64,000 nt of DNA from Acetivibrio thermocellus ATCC 27405 (GTDB lineage: Bacteria; Bacillota; Clostridia; Acetivibrionales; Acetivibrionaceae): positions 3,527,081-3,591,080 of the forward strand of contig NC_009012.1 of the NCBI RefSeq assembly GCF_000015865.1, read 5' to 3'. Shown one piece after another: positions 54,069 to 63,660 of the stretch (the stretch's first letter is position 1; the number at the start of each line of letters is the position of its first letter). Both the position numbers and the translations under genes were made by a program. Below the pieces are notes generated by a model that was given only the letters and a program-made list of their open reading frames with translations, made no database searches and was not told the origin of the DNA.

Positions 54069-57000
54069 TTGATTGAACAATTTGATCCAAACCCTCAACC
54101 GGGCACAACAATATCCAAAGCATCCCTCGAACCTGCCAGAAAAGGGCTGGGGCTTGCAGAGGTGAATGCAAAACTATACGCCTTTGGTGGATGCTATCCT
54201 GAACCGCAAAATCGGGATAATACCATATATCTTGACACGGTATCGGAGTATGACCCTGTAAAAAACCTCTGGACAGAGTATGCACCGGGTTCATCACCCA
54301 ACCCGAATAAAAAGATGCGTGTACCGAGATCAAATATGGCTGTGGCTACAACAGACAACAGAATCTATATAATAGGTGGGTTTGACGGCTTTAACTACCT
54401 TAATACCGTCGAGGTATACAATCCATCGATAGGTGAATTTGACAATTCCGTAGCTTTCCCTGCAATTAGCGAGGCAAAAAGCGGTGCAGGAGCTGTGGTA
54501 ATTGGAAACAAACTCTATGTCATCGGCGGTTATAACGGCGCAAGATACAGTGATACGGTTGAAGTGTGTGACTTATCTGCGGACAAGCCTCAGTGGACTG
54601 TTAAACCAAAAACTTCAAACTGGATGACTCCAAGGGCGGAATTCGGTATAGCAACTTATGGAGGAAAAATATATGTATTTGGCGGACAAGGTGAAAGCGG
54701 ATATCTATCATCTATTCAAGAATACGACCCGGCAACAAATACATGGAGAACTTTAAACACAAAACTGACTGAAGCAAGGGCGGAACTTAAAGCATTGACA
54801 ATGAGTGGAAAAATATACATCTTGGGAGGTACTAACGGTAGAGCTTCAGATACCGTTGAAGAATTTGATCCCTATGAAAAAACCATAAAGAAATTACCCC
54901 GCCTTAGCAGAGCAAAGAGTTCCTTTGGGGCAGTTGTGGCGTACAATAAAATCTATATAGTTGGGGGAACAGATGGGTATAAAGTCCTGAGCGAAGTTCA
55001 CGAATATTTCACTCAGGTAATACCTGGTTTGACATATCTTGATGGCTTAAATGGACTTGAGGGCAATACCGGCATCTTTGACCTCAATGGTGTTAACAAC
55101 GTTTCCGGAAGTTATTCTACTCAGGTAGAAGACTTCGTTATCGACAGCCCTGCTATAGATGTTACGGTTACGAGGACATACAACTCAAACAACATTAAAA
55201 TAGTTAATGGAACCGTTCAGGAGGATGGTTGGAGCTTTAATTTCGAATCTTCAATCAGCGAAAAGAAAGACGGTATTTATAAGAGAGTAACGGCGTCAGC
55301 CCTTAACTTAAGACAAGAGCCGCCTAATATAGAACAGCTTTCTTATTTGGATCCAATGCAATGGCGTATAATAAAGAGCCTTGCCTATGGAAGTATTGTG
55401 GAGTTTCAAGGTTATATTATAGGAAACAAATGGATAAAAGTAAGAACTATTGACGGTCTGCATACCGGTTGGGTATGTGCCGACTATGTTGAAGATATTG
55501 ACGGTATGGAGGTAACTTATCCGTCGGGAGCGAAAGTAGTGTTTAGATCAACCGGAAACGGCAAATATCTGCCGCCTCCGGGAATATATGACGAACTGCG
55601 GAGTTTGGGCAACAATGTATTCAGGCTTACAACCAAAGATGACCAAATAACTTATGAATATCATAATGGTAAACTTGTGAAAGTCATTGACAGGTATGGA
55701 AATACAATCAAATATCATTATGAAGACGGAAAATTGAGAAAAATATACGATTGCGACCCAAGTAATGAAAATAACTCAATAGGGAGAATACTTACCATTA
55801 ACTACGAAGGCGATAAAGTCAAAAGCATACAGGATAGTACAGGAAGGATAGTAACTTATACATACAATAATAGCGGAATGCTGGAAACAGTAAAGGACCT
55901 TAACGGCAATATTACAAAATATTTGTACTACCCTGCTGATGACGAGATTGAAGGACAGAGATACAGACTTAAAACGGTTTCGAAAATAAATGATTCGAAT
56001 CAAGAAGTTAAAATACTTACAAATGTATATGACGGCTATGGACGTATGTACAAACAATACGATACTGAAGGCAGGCCCACATACTACCTTTATACAGATT
56101 TGATTTGCGATGAAAAGGGAGAACAGCCTACGGATAAAAATGAGGTTGCACGCACTGTTATTGACAAAAGAGGCAAGATTTCAAAAGAGATATACAACAT
56201 CAACTTTGCAGGAAAGCCTCTAAAGACAATCGACGCAAAAGGTAGAGAGACGACCTATAAATATGAAATTAAACATAGTACCGGTATAATTGACATTACC
56301 AACTATACATATAATGATTTGAAAAAAAGCCCGGCATATTATGATATCCGAAATAAAAACCTGCCGGAGATAGTTACGAAAACATTTAACGGAAGCACGA
56401 CTAAAGTGGAAAAAGACGAAAAAGGTAATATTCTGATGATAACTTACCCGGACAATTCCACAGTAAAGTACAGCTATTATGAAAACGGGGACTTAATGTA
56501 TGAAATTGACCAGATGAACCGCCAGACATTCTATATGTATGAAAACTACGAGTCATATCAGGAAAACGGAGTTACGAAATACAGAAGCAGGCTGACCAAA
56601 ATTGTAAAGCCTGCAGAGCCCGGAGTGGTATATACAAGTACAAATCCGCCGACAGATAGTGTGCTCAAACCAAGTGATGCCGTAACTCGTTATAAATATG
56701 TCAGCGGACCAAATAAAATAAAGGGTTGTCTCGTAGAGAAGATAACCTATCCAAACGGTACGTGGATTACATATAAGTACTATGACAATGGAAATTTGAT
56801 GGCAAAAAGCGATAAAGCAGACCTTAGTGCGTCTGGCAATATAGATGCTGCTTATAAATATGAGTACGATAATTGCTTTAGAGTAAGTTCGGAGACAACA
56901 CCGGTTGGATATGTAACAGAATATCGTTACAACAACACAAACCAGGTAACCCATGTTATAAAGAAAGATTTGGACGGAAAGACAGTAAGTGTTCACAGGA

Positions 57001-60000
57001 CTTACTACGATTATGACGGAAGAAAGAAAAAAGAAGTTAATCCTGCAATGTACAACAGCATGTATGATACAGGAAAAGACTATATTGGAACGGCATCTGC
57101 GATTTATGAGTATGATGTATACGGCAGAGTGACCAAGGTTACGAATAATATCGACGGCATAAGCTTTTCAAGCACTATTACCGAATATGAATATGATGCG
57201 GAAGGAAACCTCATTGGCAAGAAGAACTACAGCAAGGCTTCAGCCGGAGCAAATGAGGTATTGGAATCCTATTACATTTATGAGTATGATTCTTTGAACA
57301 GGCTGGAAACTACCTATTTCAAAGAAGATGACAGTCCGGATACAATTGCAGTTAAGCTCGAGGAGTATATCTATGAGGATATATATGGCGACAGTGTTCG
57401 CAAATCAAAGAAGATATACAAACAGTATTTGAATGACGGCGAATTTGCAAAAACCGAATACATTTACGACTATGCCGGAAGAGAAGTAGAGGTAATACAT
57501 CCTGATGAGACTAAGGTTATAAAAACAGTTATTACATATTATCCCAACGGAAATGTAAAGACTTTAAAAGATCCAAGAGGAAGCATCAGTTATTATACTT
57601 ATAGGAATTACGACGCAAGCAAAAATCTATATTTTGATGAAAAATATGTTCCTGTGGAAAGGCTTAACAACAATACATATGAAATATCTTATTCAAGAAT
57701 TAATTACGATAAAGCAGGAAGAAAAGTCGAAGAGATAAACTATGTCGATTTGATTGTGGCTACACTGAACAGTGACGGTACATATAGTTTGGCATCGAAT
57801 GCTCTTGCCGGCAAGAAATACAACAGTATATCATATTCATATTACAATAATAACAAGGTAAAACAGGAAAGTAGCTCAAACGGCAAGAAAATAGAGTATT
57901 TCTATGACAATGACGGCAATCTTATTGAAGAAACAACGACCTTTGACAAGGATGCTTATGGACGCGACAGGAAAAAATCGGTTCTGTACCTTGATTATAA
58001 TGCCTATGGCAAACCGGGAAGAACTGCAGTCCTGATAAATAATGAAGATATTTCCAAGGATTTAGTGCTAAACGGTGATAAAGTTGTACCGTTTGAAAAA
58101 TTGTTCCCTGTAAATGAACAAGGTGTAACAGTTTATGGACCTTATGAGTACCATAGCAATTGCAGTGCAATTGTTACAACTTACAGCGATTTTGATGCTC
58201 TTGGAAACGCAAGGAGAGTAGTATATCCCAACAACTTTGTTGAGAATTTCTCCTATGACAGCCTTGGAAGAGTAGTAAAGAAGAGTGTAACAATTAAAGA
58301 TATGACAAATCCGGATACTACAGGGCGTTATAAGACGGTCGAGACTATTACAGCTTACAACTGGGAAGGTAAGGTTGCAAAAGTTGAAGTTTTGGCCAAA
58401 TATGAGGGCATAGTTGACAAATTGAGCAGTACAACTTATGAATATGACGGCAGAGGTTTCATGGTAAAATCAACTACGGACGTTACGTTCAATAAATATG
58501 ATGCGGCTAATAAAACCGTAAAACAGGAAAAGGAAAGCGTAACTGTCGCATATGAGTATGATACTGCGGGAAGATTGATAGCCGAGGTGTCAGCGGAAAA
58601 CTATGTTGAAGGTAAAAAGCCGTCGCAGACAGGAAACTACGTAAAATATACTTACTATGATTCAGGAAGGTTAAAGACAAAAAGCTTTGAAGGTATTACC
58701 AAGAGATACAATCCAGCGACCAAATCTTTTGAAGATGTTGCATCGAGTATTGTAATTGAAGCTTATGCTTATGATGAAAACGGTAATGTCATCAAAAAAG
58801 TGGACGGTGAAGCATATAACAAAGCAGGAGGTTCCATTGATAACGCTTATGGTATAGAGTATACGTATAATCTTGCGAATCAGTTGAAGACCGAAAAGGA
58901 TCCTGAATTTACAAGTACCAGGGCCGACTGGAATTACAACAAGAAATACGTATATGACGGAATTGGAAGAGTGGTGTACGAGTACACAGCTTATGGTAAG
59001 AACTTGATGGTTACTAAATATGACTCATCCACACCTCAAATAGCTCCTTCCAAAGTATCAGCATCACTTGGGCTTGGCTATGCATTGACCAGGTATGCTT
59101 ACGATGATGCCAACAGAAAGCTTGATGTGTATGTTTTGGAGAACATTGACGATCCTTTGGGAGATGAAGTCAGAATTAAAACTGAAACTTATGATTATAC
59201 AGGAAATGTAAAAAGTGTTACCGATGCCAAAGGAAATCGTACGGTTTACGAATACAACGTTTTGGGCAATGTAAGGAGCGTAACTTATCCTTCGGATGAA
59301 TCGATTGGATCAGACAAAGTTGAATATAAGTATGATTCAATGGGTAATGTCAAGAGTGAAAAGAACAGCATTGATGTAATTAAGGAGTATGAGTATGATG
59401 AACAGGGAAGGATGCTCAGCAGCAAAATCTATGGAACCGGTGGAATAAACAAAGAGACAATAACACGCTACGGCTATGATTTACAAGGTAATTTGGCATA
59501 TGAAATTGCTCCAAACGGTAATGTTACCAGATATCAGTATGACGAACTGGGAAGACTTATAAAGACTGTAGTGAACAATAAGAAATTGATCGATCCTGAC
59601 ACGAAGGAGATAAGTACTTTAAGAACATCACAGCATGAAGAATATACATGCTATGACAAAAACGGAAATGTTGTAAAAGAAGTGGAAATAGTAAAGTCTA
59701 TAGGCAAAGATACAAAATCGTCTGTGAGGGTGTATGCCTATAAATACGACAATATGGGAAGACTTATTGAAAAAGTTGACCCATCCGGTGCGGCAATAGA
59801 GAAAATCAATTATAATTTAAACAGTGCCCAGATACAATCCTTTGATGGCGAAGACCATCTGAAGGAATTCGAGTATGATAAAAATGGTAGGCTCGTAACC
59901 ACAAGGGATTACCATGACGGTAATGTTGTGCATGAGTGGAAGCAGACATATGATGCTGCAGGCAACATTTTTACAAAAGATGACGGGCGTGGAAATGAAA

Positions 60001-62990
60001 CAGTATATATTTACAATTGGCGCGGTCAGTTAACTGAAGTCAGACTGTTGGAATTTGACTCTGTAGACAGCAGCGGTCAGAAGAGATATAAAGATGTAAA
60101 GACTTTGACACGCTATACCTATGATGCTAACGGCAATATGGAATCCCAAAGCTTCGAGGGAAAACCGGCTGTTGAATATGAGTACAATGCCAGAAATCTG
60201 GTAAAGAGAAAGATTTATCCGGGTACTGTCAATAATGTTGAAACTTACGGCTATTATGAAAATGGAGCGCTAAAACAGAAAGTTGACAGAAACAACGTAA
60301 TCACAACATATAAGTATTATCCGCAGGGCTGGCTGGCCGAAGAGAACGCTGTTGGAGCAGAGGATTATACAAAGAGAACCTATACATACGACAATAACGG
60401 AAACTTGCTCGAGGCAACTGTTGAGACGTCAAGAGGAACAGGAAACAGTGTAATCAGAACCTATGATGATTTAAACAGGGTAATAACGAAAGCGGTAACC
60501 GGTGTTACAGGCAAAGCTGTATACGTATACGACATTGTAACCAGCACTGGAATGATTGCCGAGACAACAATTGACCAGAAGTCAAATAAGACTACGAAGG
60601 TTTACGATGCAGTTGGAAGACTGGAGTATGTAAGGGACGGAAATGAAACTGCACCATATATTGCGTATTATACTTATTATAAAAATGGTGCAAGAAAGAG
60701 TGTTGTATATAAAAATGGCGCAAAAGAAGAATATGAATACTATAATGACGGGCTTTTGAAAAAGCTTGTAAATACAACGTCCGGATACACAGAAACCTAT
60801 GTATATACTTATGACGCGAGCCATAACATCACATCAAAGGTTGATGGTAAGGGCAAAACAGTATATACTTATGATGCGCAGAACAGGTTGAAGTCGGTAG
60901 ACGAGAAATATATCAACAGGGTAACTGTGTATTCATATGATGCTGCGGGTAACAGAGAAAAAGAAGAAATACAGTTAAATGGTTCAATAGTTCAGACAAA
61001 TACCTATTATTACAACGACTTGAACTGGCTTGAGCGTATTGTCATGGTTGGCCAGACCAATAAAACTGTTTATTATGGTTACGACAACAACGGCAACCAG
61101 ACAAGCTGCTCGGATGCCGGAACAGTAAATGAATATGATGAGTTTAATCAATTGATAAAGACAACCATCACCGGTGGTTCTACTGTTGAGAATATATATA
61201 ATGCAGAAGGCTACAGGATAGGAAAGAAAGTTAACGGAACCTTGACAACTTATGTATATGAGTACGATAAGGTAGTACTTGAACTGGACGGTGGTGGAAA
61301 TGCCAACCGAAACGTATATGGATTGAACCTGCTGATGCGTACTGTAGGCAAAGATAGCTACTACTATATGTACAATGGACATGCTGACGTAACAGCGCTG
61401 ATTAATGCTGCTACAGGAAAAGTGGATGCTACCTACTATTACGATGCATTCGGTAATATACTTGAGTCGACGGGAAATGTGAATAATAACATAACTTATG
61501 CCGGGTACCAGTACGATAAAGAGACAGGATTGTACTATCTTAATGCGAGAATGTATGATCCTAAAATAGCAAGATTTTTGCAGGAGGATACATATACGGG
61601 AACGCCGGATGACCCGCTTAGCTTGAATCTGTATGTGTACTGTGCAAATAATCCTTTGATATATTATGACCCGACAGGAAATTTGGAATCAAGAATATCT
61701 ATGCATTTGTATAAACCTAAAGGAGCAGAAGAGATTTTAGATGACTTTATAAACAGAGCTACGTCCGAAGGAAAAGTTGCGCTTTATAAGATTCAACAGG
61801 CTAGTTTTTTGATAACACATGCGATTTATTATTCACATTCTCTTGAACAGAAAGCAAGATACATACAGGATGCTTTAATTATTGCTGAACAGGCAAGATA
61901 TGAGTATTCAAAGCATGACTTAATCTATGGTCGACTGAAGTATGGTAAGGAATATAGGAAAGATGCGAAACCTGTAGATGTTAAAGATGATCATTATAGA
62001 TTTAGGGCTATCTTTTATCTGCTGGCAGTAGATTTAGGCTATGATTTATTTGACGTAGACGCGTATGATAAGGTAAATAATGAATTACCGCAGTTACTTA
62101 GAGATATTGGATATAATTTTGACTGGATGGAATTTGAGATAGCACATTTGAACTTTAGGGAAGATTTCTGGCTGAATACAGCTATAAAGAATGGCAATGG
62201 TGAAATGGCCCAGTATGCACTTCTTTCGTTGGAGACAATAAATGGTTTTCACCATACATATAAAGCAAGTTTTGCCAGTTACTTAAGTACGAATTTGTAC
62301 TTATCGAATATAAATAAATATTATTCTGTGCCATCGAGACCTATATATATGAAAGATGGTACGGGTACTAAGTGGGAACAAATAGAAGCTTATGGTTATA
62401 GCAAGCCAAGTAATACTGTTTCTTTAATGAGTAATACAGGGAATGCTATTCCTAGTAAGGGAAAGAGTAATTCTCTGCAACAATTATTTAAGAAAAATGA
62501 CATTCCAAGTACCTTGACTGATGATGAGATAGCTGTGGACTTAAGGATACAGAAGGGATTTATTGGTGGAGGTGATAATGAGGGAACGCCTAAGACTACA
62601 GGTGCATATAATCCTAACCTTAGCATGGATATTGGTAATGGTTTAGGTAAACTAAATGGAAAATCAATAAATGTAAGTGAAAAAGGGTTAAATTTAGTAA
62701 AAAAACATATATCCCAGTTTGGAGATATTCCCGAAAACCAAGCGATGATAAACAGAATTGAGAGTGCATTAAAAAATGGGCAGCCTATTACTGGCGCTGA
62801 TGCGAGTTTTTATATGCATGAAGTGGCAGAAGCTACAATGATGCAGAAGGGTATACCTTATGAAGTAGCACATGAGGCAGTATTACAGAAATATAATGTT
62901 TCACCATATAGTGTACATCACCCTGAAGTAATCCAACAGTTTTCAGAGTGGTTTAACCAAGGATTTAAAGATTTCTGGGGGTTAAAATAA
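54069..62990 (+). CDS. Giant Kelch-SH3-RHS/YD-repeat polymorphic toxin, 5' end lost
   Basis: A frame of 2973 codons. Six Kelch repeats (~22-315; e.g. RIYIIGGFDGFNYLNTVEVY), an RHS entry segment (VDVTVTRTYNSN-like, ~340-400), an SH3-like insert (ALNLRQEP to GWVCADYVED, 411-478), then a long YD-repeat shell (~500-2475) and the RHS core motif (YDKETGLYYLNARMYDPKIGRF-type, 2480-2538). The last 435 residues are the variable effector region; its final ~115 residues contain FYMHEVAEATM (H2917, E2918, E2921) and a YSVHHPEVI motif, family unknown to me. The TTG 54069 start has no good RBS or signal peptide. The same frame is open back to 53917, so this is the C-terminal piece of the gene cut by the IS. 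RHS shells encapsulate the toxin until delivery. Confidence 0.85.
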   Translation: MIEQFDPNPQPGTTISKASLEPARKGLGLAEVNAKLYAFGGCYPEPQNRDNTIYLDTVSEYDPVKNLWTEYAPGSSPNPNKKMRVPRSNMAVATTDNRIYIIGGFDGFNYLNTVEVYNPSIGEFDNSVAFPAISEAKSGAGAVVIGNKLYVIGGYNGARYSDTVEVCDLSADKPQWTVKPKTSNWMTPRAEFGIATYGGKIYVFGGQGESGYLSSIQEYDPATNTWRTLNTKLTEARAELKALTMSGKIYILGGTNGRASDTVEEFDPYEKTIKKLPRLSRAKSSFGAVVAYNKIYIVGGTDGYKVLSEVHEYFTQVIPGLTYLDGLNGLEGNTGIFDLNGVNNVSGSYSTQVEDFVIDSPAIDVTVTRTYNSNNIKIVNGTVQEDGWSFNFESSISEKKDGIYKRVTASALNLRQEPPNIEQLSYLDPMQWRIIKSLAYGSIVEFQGYIIGNKWIKVRTIDGLHTGWVCADYVEDIDGMEVTYPSGAKVVFRSTGNGKYLPPPGIYDELRSLGNNVFRLTTKDDQITYEYHNGKLVKVIDRYGNTIKYHYEDGKLRKIYDCDPSNENNSIGRILTINYEGDKVKSIQDSTGRIVTYTYNNSGMLETVKDLNGNITKYLYYPADDEIEGQRYRLKTVSKINDSNQEVKILTNVYDGYGRMYKQYDTEGRPTYYLYTDLICDEKGEQPTDKNEVARTVIDKRGKISKEIYNINFAGKPLKTIDAKGRETTYKYEIKHSTGIIDITNYTYNDLKKSPAYYDIRNKNLPEIVTKTFNGSTTKVEKDEKGNILMITYPDNSTVKYSYYENGDLMYEIDQMNRQTFYMYENYESYQENGVTKYRSRLTKIVKPAEPGVVYTSTNPPTDSVLKPSDAVTRYKYVSGPNKIKGCLVEKITYPNGTWITYKYYDNGNLMAKSDKADLSASGNIDAAYKYEYDNCFRVSSETTPVGYVTEYRYNNTNQVTHVIKKDLDGKTVSVHRTYYDYDGRKKKEVNPAMYNSMYDTGKDYIGTASAIYEYDVYGRVTKVTNNIDGISFSSTITEYEYDAEGNLIGKKNYSKASAGANEVLESYYIYEYDSLNRLETTYFKEDDSPDTIAVKLEEYIYEDIYGDSVRKSKKIYKQYLNDGEFAKTEYIYDYAGREVEVIHPDETKVIKTVITYYPNGNVKTLKDPRGSISYYTYRNYDASKNLYFDEKYVPVERLNNNTYEISYSRINYDKAGRKVEEINYVDLIVATLNSDGTYSLASNALAGKKYNSISYSYYNNNKVKQESSSNGKKIEYFYDNDGNLIEETTTFDKDAYGRDRKKSVLYLDYNAYGKPGRTAVLINNEDISKDLVLNGDKVVPFEKLFPVNEQGVTVYGPYEYHSNCSAIVTTYSDFDALGNARRVVYPNNFVENFSYDSLGRVVKKSVTIKDMTNPDTTGRYKTVETITAYNWEGKVAKVEVLAKYEGIVDKLSSTTYEYDGRGFMVKSTTDVTFNKYDAANKTVKQEKESVTVAYEYDTAGRLIAEVSAENYVEGKKPSQTGNYVKYTYYDSGRLKTKSFEGITKRYNPATKSFEDVASSIVIEAYAYDENGNVIKKVDGEAYNKAGGSIDNAYGIEYTYNLANQLKTEKDPEFTSTRADWNYNKKYVYDGIGRVVYEYTAYGKNLMVTKYDSSTPQIAPSKVSASLGLGYALTRYAYDDANRKLDVYVLENIDDPLGDEVRIKTETYDYTGNVKSVTDAKGNRTVYEYNVLGNVRSVTYPSDESIGSDKVEYKYDSMGNVKSEKNSIDVIKEYEYDEQGRMLSSKIYGTGGINKETITRYGYDLQGNLAYEIAPNGNVTRYQYDELGRLIKTVVNNKKLIDPDTKEISTLRTSQHEEYTCYDKNGNVVKEVEIVKSIGKDTKSSVRVYAYKYDNMGRLIEKVDPSGAAIEKINYNLNSAQIQSFDGEDHLKEFEYDKNGRLVTTRDYHDGNVVHEWKQTYDAAGNIFTKDDGRGNETVYIYNWRGQLTEVRLLEFDSVDSSGQKRYKDVKTLTRYTYDANGNMESQSFEGKPAVEYEYNARNLVKRKIYPGTVNNVETYGYYENGALKQKVDRNNVITTYKYYPQGWLAEENAVGAEDYTKRTYTYDNNGNLLEATVETSRGTGNSVIRTYDDLNRVITKAVTGVTGKAVYVYDIVTSTGMIAETTIDQKSNKTTKVYDAVGRLEYVRDGNETAPYIAYYTYYKNGARKSVVYKNGAKEEYEYYNDGLLKKLVNTTSGYTETYVYTYDASHNITSKVDGKGKTVYTYDAQNRLKSVDEKYINRVTVYSYDAAGNREKEEIQLNGSIVQTNTYYYNDLNWLERIVMVGQTNKTVYYGYDNNGNQTSCSDAGTVNEYDEFNQLIKTTITGGSTVENIYNAEGYRIGKKVNGTLTTYVYEYDKVVLELDGGGNANRNVYGLNLLMRTVGKDSYYYMYNGHADVTALINAATGKVDATYYYDAFGNILESTGNVNNNITYAGYQYDKETGLYYLNARMYDPKIARFLQEDTYTGTPDDPLSLNLYVYCANNPLIYYDPTGNLESRISMHLYKPKGAEEILDDFINRATSEGKVALYKIQQASFLITHAIYYSHSLEQKARYIQDALIIAEQARYEYSKHDLIYGRLKYGKEYRKDAKPVDVKDDHYRFRAIFYLLAVDLGYDLFDVDAYDKVNNELPQLLRDIGYNFDWMEFEIAHLNFREDFWLNTAIKNGNGEMAQYALLSLETINGFHHTYKASFASYLSTNLYLSNINKYYSVPSRPIYMKDGTGTKWEQIEAYGYSKPSNTVSLMSNTGNAIPSKGKSNSLQQLFKKNDIPSTLTDDEIAVDLRIQKGFIGGGDNEGTPKTTGAYNPNLSMDIGNGLGKLNGKSINVSEKGLNLVKKHISQFGDIPENQAMINRIESALKNGQPITGADASFYMHEVAEATMMQKGIPYEVAHEAVLQKYNVSPYSVHHPEVIQQFSEWFNQGFKDFWGLK

Positions 62991-63547
62991 TGATTAATAT
63001 CAACAATATAGGAAAATTGAAAAAATGCAGAGTATGGTTGGAAGAATTACCATTGTATGAATACAAGCCTGCTAAAGTATTGAGTTCAATATTAGAAACC
63101 TCTATTTGTATGAGTAGAGAAAACCAAAAAATAGCGATTGAAATATTTGTCGCACCAAGGTATTACGCATTTTTGGGAGCTGAATATGTTTATAAAGAAT
63201 CAAATAATCTTGAGATTCATGTAAATGTTTCTAATGATTCTGGAGAGATTATCACTGAAACATTGGCGCTTCCTTCGGATAAAGTGCATCTAGGGATATC
63301 TAATGAATATGCTCAAACCATTCTAAATACGTCAATGGAAGTGTTTATGAAGCTAAGTGTCATTCCTTCTGGTATCTTAACTTTCAATATTGGTGGTTAT
63401 AGTGATTATGGTTCAAATCAGGTTATATTTAAAAAAGTTACAAGTATTATAATTAGACTGCTTGTTAGCAATATAAAGAACACAGAGATAGATCAAATTG
63501 AAAATATAGTTAAGAATGAAGTAGACAAACCATTAACAGATATTTAA
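62990..63547 (+). CDS. Candidate immunity protein for the Rhs C-terminal toxin
   Basis: A 185-aa soluble protein whose ATG overlaps the Rhs stop codon (TAATG), so it is translationally coupled. This position is that of immunity genes in polymorphic toxin loci. The sequence (GKLKKCRVWLEELPLYEY, EIFVAPRYYAFLGAEY, PSGILTFNIGGYSDYGSN) shows mixed alpha/beta character and no membrane helix; I do not recognise a family. It should bind and block the toxin domain encoded immediately upstream (inference from context). A terminator follows nine bases after the stop. Confidence 0.7.
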   Translation: MININNIGKLKKCRVWLEELPLYEYKPAKVLSSILETSICMSRENQKIAIEIFVAPRYYAFLGAEYVYKESNNLEIHVNVSNDSGEIITETLALPSDKVHLGISNEYAQTILNTSMEVFMKLSVIPSGILTFNIGGYSDYGSNQVIFKKVTSIIIRLLVSNIKNTEIDQIENIVKNEVDKPLTDI

Positions 63548-63555
63548 TTGGTGAA

Positions 63556-63589
63556 AGGTCACACAGTTTCGTCTGATGTGGCCTTTTTC
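63556..63589 (+). terminator. Terminator of the Rhs/immunity locus
   Basis: AGGTCACA pairs with TGTGGCCT (one G-U), loop containing CAGTTTCGTCTGA, followed by five T. Same layout and loop as the terminator at 7665-7697. Confidence 0.88.
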
Positions 63590-63599
63590 TTATCTATGC

Positions 63600-63629
63600 T
63601 TGACACAGAGTATTACGATGTGATACAAT
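63600..63629 (+). promoter_or_regulatory. Sigma-A-type promoter of the RHH gene
   Basis: TTGACA (63600-63605), 18-base spacer, TACAAT (63624-63629). Transcription would start ~25 bases before the ATG at 63661. Confidence 0.75.
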
Positions 63630-63660
63630 AAAACCAATAAGAAATACAGGAGGCGCAATA

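Noticed and set aside
62000-62850. Assigning a named toxin family to the Rhs C-terminus
   Set aside because: HExxE and HH motifs recall several metalloprotease and His-nuclease families; no family signature is complete enough to name.
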